This document shows positions 35,629-45,694 of a stretch of 64,000 bases of DNA, in pieces. The notes beneath the pieces were generated by a model. The model did no database searches. It worked only from the letters and a program-made list of their open reading frames with translations, and was not told the origin of the DNA. The translations under genes and the position numbers were made by a program. Every line of letters starts with the position of its first letter. Within the stretch, counting starts at the first letter, position 1. Source of the DNA: Rutidosis leptorrhynchoides. Its lineage: Eukaryota; Streptophyta; Magnoliopsida; Asterales; Asteraceae. The stretch is from NCBI RefSeq assembly GCF_046630445.1, contig NC_092333.1, positions 706,195,501 through 706,259,500 of the forward strand, given 5' to 3'.

Positions 35629-36395
35629 CTTCTCTACTCACATGAGATATCACCGGGAAAATCATCTTTAATACTCGATTCATGGAGTACTTCAAGATTG
35701 GGATTTTCAAGTCTAGAAAGATGGTCAGCAGCGAGATTTTCCGCACCTTTCTTGTCCTTAATCTCGATATCAAATTCTTGCAAAAGCAAGACCCATCATA
35801 GCAATCGAGGTTTTGCATCAGACTTAGAGAAAAGGTATTTCAATGCCGAATGATCGGTGAAGTCAATTGTCTTTGATAGGACAAGATATGATCGAAATTT
35901 GTCAAAAGAAAAAACGATATCAAGGAGCTCTTTTTCTGTGGTTGTGTAGTTCAATTGAGCTCCTTGTAAAGTCTTACTTGCATAATAAATGGGTTGAAAA
36001 CGTTTCTCAACCCGTTGGCCTAAAACTGAACCAACTGCAAAATCCGATGCATCGCACATTAGCTTGAATGGTAGTGACCAATTTGGAGCTATGATTATTG
36101 GTGCGTTGACAAGTTTTTATTTTAAAACATTGAATGCCTTAGTGCATTCACTTGTGAAAACAAAGGGTGCATCTTTTTTGAGAAGTTTATTCAATGGCGT
36201 TGCAATTTTTGAAAAATCTTTAATAAATCACCGGTAAAACCTGGCATGCCCAAGAAAACTTCTCACACCCTTCACATTTGAAGGAGGTGGAAGGTTGGCA
36301 ATGACGTCAACCTTTGCTGGGTCCACCTGAATACTAACACTTGAAATTTTGTACCCCAAGACAATGCCTTCTTTAACCATAAAGTGGCATTTCTC
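35629..36395 (-). pseudogene. Element B RNase H region of pol, broken
   Basis: The frame at 36059-35796 has MCDASDFAVGSVLGQRV and YYASKTLQGAQLNYTTTEKE, the RNase H start typical of Ty3 elements. In-frame stops occur at the RT end (36393-36395), near 36228, near 35794 and near 35637. Several lie where a CG or CNG would have become TG or TA, as expected for cytosine methylation decay. It connects the RT and integrase frames. Confidence 0.85.
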
Positions 36396-38156
36396 CTAAT
36401 TTAGCACTAAGTTTGATTTTTCACACCTAATTAGCATTTTCTCCAAATTTAGAAGGCATGAATCGAACATGTCACCGAAGACTGAAAAGTCATCCATGAA
36501 CACTTCCATGTATTCTTCAATCATATCGTGGAAAATGGCCATCATGCACCTTTGGAATGTTGCGGGAGCATTACATAGACCAAAGGGCATTCGATGGTAT
36601 GAAAAGGTGCCATAGGGACACGTGAAGGTAGTCTTTTCTTGATCCTCGGGGGAGATGGGAATTTGAAAGTACCCCGAAAAACCATCTAGGAAACAATAAA
36701 AGCTATTTCCTGCTAGTCTCTCTAACATTTGATTAATGAATGGTAGCGAAAAATGGTCTTTTCTCGTGGCATCGCTTAGCTTACGATAATCTATACAAAC
36801 TCGCCACCCCGTGATAGTTCGTGTTGTGATAAGCTCGTCTTTATCATTGGTGATAACAGTTATATCACCCTTTTTAGGAACACAATGGACCGGGCTTATC
36901 CACGGATTGTCTGAGATTGGGTAGATTAGACATGCTTCTAGCAATTTAATGATTTCCTTCTTGACAACATCTTGCATATGAGGATTTAGTCTCCTTTGAC
37001 GTTGCACCACTGGTTTGGAATTTTCTTCCATCAAGATCTTGTGCGTGCAATAAGAAGGACTAATTCCTTTTATATCATGGATTTTCCATGCAATGGCCGG
37101 TTTGTGGGCCTGTAACAAGGAAACAAGACGTTCTTTTTCATGTTTAGAAAGAAGTGAGGAAATAATTACCGGAAGCTTCGAATCTTCCTGAAGGAAAGCG
37201 TACTCAAGATGATCAGGGAGCGGCTTAAGCTCCAAAATTGGAGGTTCCTCAACTGAGGGTTTACTCCGGTACTCGCTATCCTTGTTCAGTTGTTCTATCT
37301 CCTCCTCAGTTGGTTCATACCCATTTGCCATCAAAGTGGCCATCACATCCATTTCTTCAACGGAAAATTCTTCATCTCCACTCGCCAAATCGTATACACC
37401 TGTTTCATCCGATTCGGGAAATTCCTGCAAGAACTCATAATGCGAATCTATGCTTTGCATAAAATAACAAGTATCATCTGAAGATTCAGGATATTTTAAT
37501 GACTTGTCAATTGCAAAAGTCGCACTAGCTTCACCAATTCTAAGACATCTAGCAGTATTAAAAAATGGTCGACCCAAAATAATTGGTATTCTTTCATCAA
37601 CTTCCATGTCTAAAACTATAAAGTCTGCCAGAAAAATCAGATTCCCGTTCTTAACTAACAAATTCTCTATTATTCCTCGAGGGAATTTTATAGAGCGATC
37701 AGCTAGTTGAATAGCCATTCGTGTGGTCTTGAGTTCCCTAGTGGCTAATTTAAGGTAAATCGAATAGAGCATTAAATTGATACTAGCCCCCAAATCGGCC
37801 AATGCCCTCATACAGTCGAGGTCACCCATTAGACATGGAATAGTAAAACAACCTGGATCCCGAAGCTTTTCAGGAAGTGTGTTGGACACCAGCGCTGAAC
37901 ATCTAGCATTTAAAGTGACTGATGAAATGCTTTCCATCTTCTTGCGGTTAGTAAGTAAGTCTTTTAAGAACTTAGCATACTTGGACATACCAGAAATCAC
38001 ATCAATAAAAGGCATATTTATGTTAATTTGTTTAAACATATCTAGAATTTTTAACCTTTCGGCTTCGAGCCTTTCTTGTTGTTGCTTTCTTGGGTATGGG
38101 AGCGGTGGTTGATATGGCTTCACTACGGGTTTCTCCCGTTCTTCCTTCTCAACCAC
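36396..38156 (-). CDS. Element B protease and reverse transcriptase
   Basis: 586 codons. The aspartic protease active site is D121 (ADLGASIN). RT motifs follow in order: WISPVHCVPKKG, GWRVCIDYRKL, FCFLDGFSGYFQIPI-like with YCFLDGF, FGLCNAPATFQRCM, and the catalytic FMDD at residues 553-556. This is a classic Ty3/Athila RT. The frame is bounded by a stop at 38157-38159 on the gag side and one at 36393-36395 on the RNase H side. The protein would copy element RNA into DNA; the present copy cannot give a complete enzyme. Confidence 0.92.
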   Translation of the reverse strand: MVEKEEREKPVVKPYQPPLPYPRKQQQERLEAERLKILDMFKQININMPFIDVISGMSKYAKFLKDLLTNRKKMESISSVTLNARCSALVSNTLPEKLRDPGCFTIPCLMGDLDCMRALADLGASINLMLYSIYLKLATRELKTTRMAIQLADRSIKFPRGIIENLLVKNGNLIFLADFIVLDMEVDERIPIILGRPFFNTARCLRIGEASATFAIDKSLKYPESSDDTCYFMQSIDSHYEFLQEFPESDETGVYDLASGDEEFSVEEMDVMATLMANGYEPTEEEIEQLNKDSEYRSKPSVEEPPILELKPLPDHLEYAFLQEDSKLPVIISSLLSKHEKERLVSLLQAHKPAIAWKIHDIKGISPSYCTHKILMEENSKPVVQRQRRLNPHMQDVVKKEIIKLLEACLIYPISDNPWISPVHCVPKKGDITVITNDKDELITTRTITGWRVCIDYRKLSDATRKDHFSLPFINQMLERLAGNSFYCFLDGFSGYFQIPISPEDQEKTTFTCPYGTFSYHRMPFGLCNAPATFQRCMMAIFHDMIEEYMEVFMDDFSVFGDMFDSCLLNLEKMLIRCEKSNLVLN

Positions 38157-38654
38157 TTATTCCAGCTCCTTAACCGGTTCATTATTTTTGTTCAACAGAA
38201 CACTGAAATCAGAATATTCGGGCATTTTTGGAGCTTCGTATGCTAGACCACTCCGTGTGGTGATAACATTGGCGTGTTCATTTCGGGGGTTCTTATTAGT
38301 ATCGCCTGGTAAACTCCCTGGTTTTCTTTCACTAAGTAAACTAGCTAAACCACTCATTTGCTTCTCCAGATTCTGAATTGCAGCTTGTTAGTTTTTAAAT
38401 TGGTGTTCGTTCTTCTCGTTTGTTTGGCTTATATTGGTGACAAGCTGGGTCTGAGATGCAATTAACTTCTCCAACAAACTCTCCATATTTGACTTTTTCT
38501 CTTCTTGTTGGGGTTTTTGATAAAAACCCGGAGTTTGTTGTTGGAACCCACTACTTGAACCTTGTTGGTAATTGGAATTTTGACCTTGAGGGTTGTAGGG
38601 GTTGTTGAAGTTTCTGTTAAATTGGTCTCTTCCTTGAAATTGATTATTATTTCT
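38157..38654 (-). pseudogene. Element B gag-pol linker, broken
   Basis: Same frame as gag and protease but with stops at about 38652, 38389 and 38157. Contains an Asn/Gln-rich stretch, a LEKQMSGLASLLSERKPGSLPG-like region cut here to LEKQMSGLAS, and TTRSGLAYEAP, both standard for Athila-type polyproteins. Confidence 0.8.
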
Positions 38655-39545
38655 TTAGCTTATGAAAGCCACTTCTTCTTTTTGAGCCATTGTTAAATCG
38701 GCATCACAATCTTTTCCTAAATGGAGACCACCACAATATTCACAACCTACCTTCATACTATGAATTTCCTTGGTAATTTTGTCCTTGTTTCGAGCAACAC
38801 CGTTTATTTTCACACTTAGGGAACTAAGGTCATCATAAGCACCGGCGCTTTGGACTTGAGCATTACGGGTAATTGGTCGTTCTTGATGCCACTCATGAGA
38901 ATAATCGACTTGCTTCTCGATTATCTCATAAGCCTCTTGCTCGATTTTGTCCATGAGTGAACCTCCGGCCGCTTGATCAATGGAAATTCGGGTTGCAACA
39001 TCACAACCCTTGTAAAAAATTTGAACTTGTTGGAAGGTATCCAGACCATGGTTTGGACAACCTCTTAGCATTTTGGAAAACCGATTCCATGCTTCATATA
39101 AGGTTTCCATCGGCTTTTGACAGAATTGGGTAATTTCTTGTTGGAGTCTCGCGGACTTAGAGGCTGGAAAATATTTCTTAAGAAATTTTTCCATCATACC
39201 ATCCCAAGTTTCTATCGTAGCCTCGGTCAATGAATCTAACCAACTTCGTGCTTCCCCGTGGAGTGTCCATGGGAAAAGTCTTAAAAATATGGTCTGATTA
39301 GTGTCTAGTTTAAGTTTGAATAGAAGACATATCTCTTGAAAAAGACGAATATGTTCGTTTGCATATTCATTCGGACCACCACCAAATTGACATCTGTTGT
39401 TAATCATTTGGAGAATAGGTCCTTTTATTTCAAATTTTTCTTCACCTGTGGGCGGAGTAATGGCACTACCTTGTCCGGTTCGGGTTACTTTCATCTTGGC
39501 CGCCATTGATTGTCTTGGTACCACCTGCCTTGCCTCTCCTTCCAT
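38655..39545 (-). CDS. Element B Gag
   Basis: 296 codons from ATG at 39545. The core FEIKGPILQMINNRCQFGG and WLDSLTEATIETWDGMMEKF identify the Retrotrans_gag domain (residues of about 40-180). A knuckle CEYCGGLHLGKDC lies at residues 268-280. Gag forms the cytoplasmic particle that packages element RNA. The stop at 38652-38654 truncates the longer gag-pol reading frame. The leader to the primer site is about 350 bases. Confidence 0.9.
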   Translation of the reverse strand: MEGEARQVVPRQSMAAKMKVTRTGQGSAITPPTGEEKFEIKGPILQMINNRCQFGGGPNEYANEHIRLFQEICLLFKLKLDTNQTIFLRLFPWTLHGEARSWLDSLTEATIETWDGMMEKFLKKYFPASKSARLQQEITQFCQKPMETLYEAWNRFSKMLRGCPNHGLDTFQQVQIFYKGCDVATRISIDQAAGGSLMDKIEQEAYEIIEKQVDYSHEWHQERPITRNAQVQSAGAYDDLSSLSVKINGVARNKDKITKEIHSMKVGCEYCGGLHLGKDCDADLTMAQKEEVAFIS

Positions 39546-39896
39546 TTCAAAATTTGGAGGATGAACGGGTTCACCAAATTCAGAGTATCTTGGCTTGGTT
39601 GTACTTGATTCTGAATCAAAGGTTTCTTACTTTGATGAAGATTCAAAAAGTTCAAATACTTCTTTTGGGATCCTACCAAGCTTTCTATCAGGTTCTGTAA
39701 GCGGTGTAAGTAATGGAGAATCTGAACTTCGGGTATGTGGCATATGCAACCTAAAATCTGTCAATCACACTACTAACAAAACTATTAAATGCACCGATTC
39801 TACAAAATTAAAATCAAAGACTATTAATAATTTAAAATAATTAAGAAACTACTTAATCACAAATTAGTTAACAATTCTATTTTGACACAAAACTGT

Positions 39897-39919
39897 CCCC
39901 GACAGCGGTGCCAAAAACT
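39897..39919 (-). promoter_or_regulatory. Element B primer binding site (tRNA-Asp type)
   Basis: The minus strand reads TGGCACCGCTGTCGGGG (39897-39913) a few bases after the 5' LTR. It fits the 3' end of plant tRNA-Asp with a few changes, and the element C site shows the less decayed form. Confidence 0.82.
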
Positions 39920-41636
39920 TGATGTGTGAATCGTGGTATATGAATTGTTGTATGAAATAGTATGGAAAAATACCGATTAAAGATTGTTACACACTAACGG
40001 GCAGTGTACCCGATCGTGTAGTAGTATAAATAATGGTTTAGTTCCGTGTATCGTTCCGAGGACAGTTGTATTAGTCAAACTAGAATTAGAAACTATATTA
40101 TGATTAACTAAGTAAATGAAACTTAAAGGTACACGATATTATGTTTTTGTGGCTATTTAACGATTTAGCCAAATCAGAGAAGATTAAAAGTAAAAACAAT
40201 ATTTTTGGTCTTTTAAGTTTATATAATGAAAACAAGTGCAAAGAAAGCAAATAAGATAGTTTGATTTAGATCAAAGAGACAAAATATTCATCTAGATATT
40301 TTACCCTCGGTATTGGATGTAAGTTATATTGTTAAGACCCGATTGAATGAATATGTGTGTAAGTTACCTAATAGATTTACCAAGAGTTCTCTTTAGTAAA
40401 CACGTAAACTCGATTACAAGATCAAGGGTTCCCTTTTCTCTATAGTTCTCGTGTTTGTAACCAAATAACTATGATATATATGCTAATCACCCAAATCGAC
40501 TTGCCAAGAGTTCTCTTTAGCAAGTACTCAAACTAGAATTACTAAGTGGAGGGTTCCTTATCTCCTAGACCTTTTCTTTTGTGACTAGTTGATTAGCAAG
40601 ATCAAAGACTTGAATACCAATTGTCTTTTGCGTTCGCTCTACACAATTCATCCCTATATCGTCTAATCGTTTTGATCTGAATTACCCCCTTGGTCCGGTT
40701 TAGTAAACAATCAATCTAAGACAAGTTGATTGTAAATCAATACGATACATCAACAAGAGTTCTCTTTATCAACAACATATCAATTAACTAGATACAAATG
40801 ATTTAACATCAATAAGCATGGTTCTTTAATTCAAGCTTTAATCTATCACACATAATACATTCAATCAATAAGTTTACATCCAATACTTTGGTTATTAATC
40901 TAGACAAACATTATAGAGTTTAGCCAACAATCATGATAACAAGCAAAATAACAATCAAATGATAAGTAGAATTCATTGTTTGAGAACAAGAAAACAACCT
41001 ATTAGGAGAATGAATCTTGGATGGAGAATGATTGGTTTCTTGATTCTTGGATGTTAGACCACTTGAAAGAGCTTGGAGTTCTCTAAAAATGCTCCTAAAA
41101 TTGTCATCTAACGCCTCTGGTTCGTATCTGATCGTATCTCTTCAATCATTCACTTTTTAAAGTAGTTAAAGTTGGTCAAAAAGCAAAAGTAGGCTGAAAC
41201 CTACTACTGAACGGCGTCCAAGATACTGGACACCGTCCAGTTGTAAAGGGCTGGACGGCGTCCAGAATTCTGGACGGCGTCCAGTTATGAAGGGTTGGAC
41301 GGCATCTAGTTGTGCTGAAGTTCACTGTCTCGTTTTTTCATAATCTCCCTTCATTTGGACGAAGTCCCAATCATTTTGGATGGCGGCCAACATATCTGAA
41401 GCCTTGTTTTATCATTTTAGAGTGCTAATTTGACCATAACTTGTATCGGAATCAACTATGATGAAATCAAAACTTATTGAACAGTCATAATTCACCAAAA
41501 CTCTTTATAAACCACTTTCCGATACACTTTACATACCTTTGTGTATTACTTATAGAAACCGCCTTAACTATCCTTGATTCGAGAGTATTTCACACGATAT
41601 TGTGAAATATATATATGATGTATTTGAGCAATATCA
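39920..41636 (-). repeat. Element B 5' LTR (right copy)
   Basis: 1717 bp, the partner of 13820-15545. It has seven palindromes at about 41208-41389 where the left copy has eight, and about 15 extra bases at 40753-40767 (CTCTTTATCAACAAC region). Confidence 0.92.
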
Positions 41637-42117
41637 CTTATCCTCTCATTGTTTACTTTTTTTATAGATTCGCACGGAGGTGGTGGCTCGGGTACGCATG
41701 GGAACTAGTGGACTCGCATAGGTGCTTTAGAAGACGTGCTTTTGGATTTGATTAGGACTGGGTAGCGTATCCCCAATCGCCATGCTCGGTCTTAATTTTG
41801 TGTTAAAAACATGTGGCCGAAAATTGTATTTCGTACTTAATTCGTAAAACGGGCCGATGTGGGCAAGTGGTCGTAAAACTTGTTTTATTATGAAAACGTG
41901 TGAGTTTTACTTATTATAATGTGTTGTGAAAACCGTTTCGTCTAAATGTGTCGGGAAGTGGAAGATCTTTAAACGAAAAATGGAAAATCCGGACAGAAGC
42001 TGTTGGGGTCTGTGCGCGCCGCGCACAAAAAGGGTCGCGCGCCGCGCACCCTTCTGTTTTTAAAAAAAAAAATAATTTACTGCGTATTTCGGTTGGATAA
42101 CGGGTTGGGTCGTTACA
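41637..42117 (+). repeat. Element A 5' LTR, second part
   Basis: Continues the LTR after element B, from the duplicated CTTAT to GGGTCGTTACA. It holds the second GC-rich palindrome pair (42012-42026 GTGCGCGCCGCGCAC and 42033-42050). Confidence 0.88.
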
Positions 42118-42119
42118 AG

Positions 42120-42137
42120 TGGTATCAAAGCATGGTC
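42120..42137 (+). promoter_or_regulatory. Element A primer binding site (tRNA-iMet type)
   Basis: TGGTATCAAAGC two bases after the LTR matches the 3' end of plant initiator tRNA-Met (TGGTATCAGAGC) with one change. Confidence 0.9.
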
Positions 42138-42510
42138 TAAGGGATTTAGGTGACTTGAGATAGGTACCTAGACTTAGACTTTTGTGTGTGCTTAATTGTT
42201 GCGGGACTTGTAGGATTACGGGTCGGAATGGGAATTTGGTTAGTGTCCTAGTTTATGGGTGGACTAACGTTTATATTAATATGCGGACATTATTAATATA
42301 TTTTGTGTTTGTGTTGGGTTATATCATCGAGCAAAGCGGTCGTGGTACTAACAAGTGGATACGGCGTGTACGCGTAATAATGATTAGCTACCATTTTTAC
42401 GGGTGCAAATCATATTTGACAAGTGATGTAAGACGATTGCCGAGCAAGATAGGTCGGGATTGTACTTATGATTGTACTCGTTCGTTGCTTAATCGATTGC
42501 ATTCTTTAGA

Positions 42511-43310
42511 ATGAAGACGGAAGATGGATGCGGAACGAGTGAGCCTAGTCATGAGGGGAAGGATGACTTAACGTTAAGGATTGAGGCAGTGTTTGAGCAA
42601 TATGTCTCGGTTATCACTGACAAAGTTAGAGAAGTAACCAAGGAGTTGATTGAAGGACGAATAACGGGAATGGTCCGAGACCAAGTGGTTAAAGTCGTAA
42701 GGGAAGAGTTCGAAAAGAGGTTACTAAACCTCAAGATAACGATGACGAGGGAGCGATTATGGGGATTAAAAATTCATGCTCCAAAATTTATTGATCACCC
42801 ATTGGGTAAAAGAAAGTTCGAATCAAGAAGTGGCCCTAGTATGAAAGCAAGTAATGCAACCGAAGGTGTCTGAAGCAAGACGAAGATAGTGTCGGTCACT
42901 AGTATGCCTAGATGTTACAATTGTGGGGTGAGGGGCCACAAGATTTGGGAGTGTACGATACCGAGAAGTGATGAAGTGATGTGCTACAATTGTCGTAAAG
43001 AAGGACACCGAAGGCCAGAGTGTCCCGAGTTGGTTAGAAATCAGAGGAACAAGTTGGGAGGTTCCGTGCATACGTGTTTTACGTGTGGTGAACAAGGACA
43101 TTTGGCAAAGGATTGCATGGGTGTACCGTCGAGCGCGATCAAGTGCTTTATCTGCCGAAAGGAGGGATACCGAAAGTCGGAATGTCCCGAATCATTTGAA
43201 GATCGGGTTAAGAGGTTATAGCACGACTATCTGATGATTAGTGAAGCACAAGGGTCCAACGATGTTGCTTCAGGTACTTTTAGTGTGATATTATATGTTG
43301 TTCGTTAGTA
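42511..43310 (+). pseudogene. Element A Gag remnant with four zinc knuckles and a protease start
   Basis: The frame opens at ATG 42511. Residues of about 20-75 are charged and helical (VREVTKELIEGRITGMVRDQ). An in-frame TGA lies at 42871. Then follow four CCHC-type knuckles: CYNCGVRGHKIWEC, CYNCRKEGHRRPEC, CFTCGEQGHLAKDC and CFICRKEGYRKSEC, the last with Tyr in place of His. After a stop at 43219 the same frame continues with MISEAQGSNDVASGTFSV, which looks like the run-in to an aspartic protease (DVVxGTF), but the catalytic DSGA is missing. A usual gag core is not seen. Knuckles normally bind element RNA. Confidence 0.75.
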
Positions 43311-44580
43311 ATAACATGCGGGGTGTACGTGAGTCTTAGCTAAACTTTATTTTCCGCTGGGGGTAATCCGTAGCGAGCGGACAGTTTACGTTTATGGTTC
43401 CGGGCTGCACTCATTAGAGTGTATGAGTAGTGTGTTGTGCATTGACTCTGTTGTATGAGTCTTTGGATGCTTAGGCGTTTGGTTGGTATCAGGTCGTTAA
43501 GCTCGTTCGAGTGAGACCCTTAAGGTTCTGATTTTGTCGTGCGTATTATTGTTAGAAGGACATTCCTAATGGAATCACCCTATGGCGACATTTGAATTCA
43601 CGGACGAATGGCGTAAGACTTGGTGCAACCAAGCATTCCTTAGTGATTGAGTAAATGATTCTACCAAGCCATGATAACAGGCTTCGGTGTTAGGCTGTTA
43701 GCGTATGTTCGCTTTTGAAGTGAAGATGGTGAACCATGAGGTTCATCGGCCGAATGAAATCCTAGAGATCAAGTTATTTGACCTCGATGTATGTTGGTAA
43801 TGGAGTCTACGTAACGCGATGTCAGTTGCCTTCGCATACCTGCGGGCGTGATGTGCGACTTCGATGGTTATGGTTACAGTGTACTTAGGGTACCTTACTA
43901 AAACCCTTATGTACATGAGTGACTAAGTGGAAATTTTACGAGCTATAGAAATCGGACGGCTGCAAGAGTGATGCTTGTGTTCGTATTAATGAATGATTGG
44001 TATGAAGTGCCGAAGGATGATCCGAAATTCTTTTGTATGCTAAGTGTTAAAGCAAGGTTGATGACGTATGTGTTATGGGATGCAAGATGGTAAGCATTCG
44101 TTGTTGGAGCAACAGTCACTCTTCTCCAGGAGGGTGAGCGTGTGTGTATCATCGGCCGGATAATTTTGTAGTGGTGACGGGTAGAAAGAATTTGACAGTT
44201 GGAAAAGTATAGCTTGCGGGTAGCGGTAATTTCGTTCTAAAAAGATAAATGTTATGTTGACATTGTGTCATCGCTTAAGTGGCGTAAATGGGTGACGGTA
44301 GACGTTAGTTCTTATTATTGAATTGAGTTCTTGAGAATTCGGGAAGAGGGACCGACGCCAAGTATGGTCGTGTACGTTGGTAAATGGTGAAATCGCTTGA
44401 CTTTGTAATTTTGGCTATTTGATTGAGGAACGAAGTTCTAAGTGGGGGAGTTTGTACTACCACACGAGGAAGTTGGTAATGTTATATCAAGGAATTTGTG
44501 TCGACTTCATTAAGGATATTTATATTCCTACCTAGGTAGTGTGATGAGACATCGATAAAGAATATGATGCCTCATTGTCG
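43311..44580 (+). other. Element A internal non-coding DNA
   Basis: Moderately GC-balanced, full of short frames only. No RT, RNase H or integrase motif was found. It looks like replaced or fully decayed pol sequence. Confidence 0.6.
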
Positions 44581-44593
44581 TATACATTGGATA

Positions 44594-45180
44594 GTAGTTA
44601 CACGATAGCCATTTTGTGGACTACGATGTAATTACGTGTATGTGTTTATTTGGGGTTATCTCTCTGTTGACCACATTTGACTTGTGATAGGTGATGAGCG
44701 ATATCCGGAAGGATTAGCTCTTCGTTAACCACCCTTGGTTGTGATTGATGGTAAGCGGTTTCCGGAAAGAACCGTTACTTGTATGTTTATGATTTTAATT
44801 GCCTGTATGAATTGTGCACATAGCCGTTTTGTGCACATGGTTGTGAGTAATAGCCGATTTTTACTCACACGTTGGTAATAGTGATGCGATAGCTGTGTTT
44901 CGCTCACATCTCTTTGGTAGTGTTGCAATAGCCATTTTTGCACACTAAGGATATATCACGATAGCTGTTTTTCGTGTACATGAGGGTGTGACAATAGCCG
45001 TTTTTGTACACCTTTAGTTTTGTGTTGAAATAACCTCCATGTGTTAGTATTGAGAACTATTGCTTGTTTTATACGCCGGTGGTTCGGTCATAAGGACCAT
45101 GTTACGTGATTAGTGTTGCAATAGCCGTGCTTGCTCACAAAATTGCGGTAGTTGCGTATTAGCCGTGTCTGCGTGCTACG
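44594..45180. repeat. Second hairpin array with the ATAGCC loop (element A internal 3' part)
   Basis: About nine units. Examples: GTAGT/ACTAC (44594-44598, 44620-44624), TGTGCAC/GTGCACA (44813-44819, 44831-44837) and TGTGAGTA/TACTCACA (44842-44849, 44862-44869, 8 of 8 paired). Further bulged stems lie near 44885-44910, 44918-44945, 44950-44980, 44985-45012 and 45110-45180. Loops are ATAGCCGTTTT, ATAGCCATTTT, ATAGCTGTTTT and similar. It lies about 500 bases before the polypurine tract. Confidence 0.82.
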
Positions 45181-45680
45181 GGGAATGTTAGGTGGTAAGT
45201 GTTACCCGTAAGGATTCACTTTTTGTCGGTCTTCATCGGTTGGTTTGTTGACTTCATGCTGGGGACGTGGTTACTATAGCATTATGCTTGTTAAGGGTAT
45301 ACGATAGAGATGATGTCTCAGAACGAGTTTGGTTGGGTTTTCCCGACGTGAGGGATTGAGCGAGTTTTAGTGCTTGGATTCGGGAATTTGATAAAATCGC
45401 GGGTGACGATTGAGTGATAAAGGTAATTCATTGGGAAGAATTGCCTAGGGGAGTTGGAGAAAACGCGTGATGATTCCATGTATGCTAAGCGATTGTAGTA
45501 GATTCGGATATTGTATGCATTGCATGTTCCAGAATGCATGCAAGTGTGTAATGGTTAGAGGGGATAATCTTCGAGTTAATGATAAATGTGGTAGAAGTCG
45601 TTTAGAACGTATGTTTGAGAACCGTAGAGTGTGGGTCCGATCGGTTAAGTGATGAGGATCACGAGGACGTGATCGATTCT

Positions 45681-45694
45681 AAGTGGGGGAGAGT
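45681..45694 (+). promoter_or_regulatory. Element A polypurine tract
   Basis: AAGTGGGGGAGAGT directly precedes the 3' LTR (TGTAAG at 45695). Confidence 0.88.

Larger units (their letters stand above)
13820..41636 (-). mobile_element. Element B: Athila-like Ty3 LTR retrotransposon inserted in the A 5' LTR
   Basis: LTRs at 13820-15545 and 39920-41636 both begin TGATGTG and end ATATCA. Flanks are CTTAC (13815-13819) and CTTAT (41637-41641). The uninterrupted A 3' LTR reads CTTACCCTCTCG at the same site, so the insertion is proven by an empty-site copy. Genes run on the minus strand: primer site, gag, protease-RT-RNase H, integrase, then an ATHILA/env-like third ORF. Without element C it is about 13.5 kb. 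The coding region has many stops, so it is dead. LTRs differ by about 2-3% over the first 700 bp. Confidence 0.93.
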
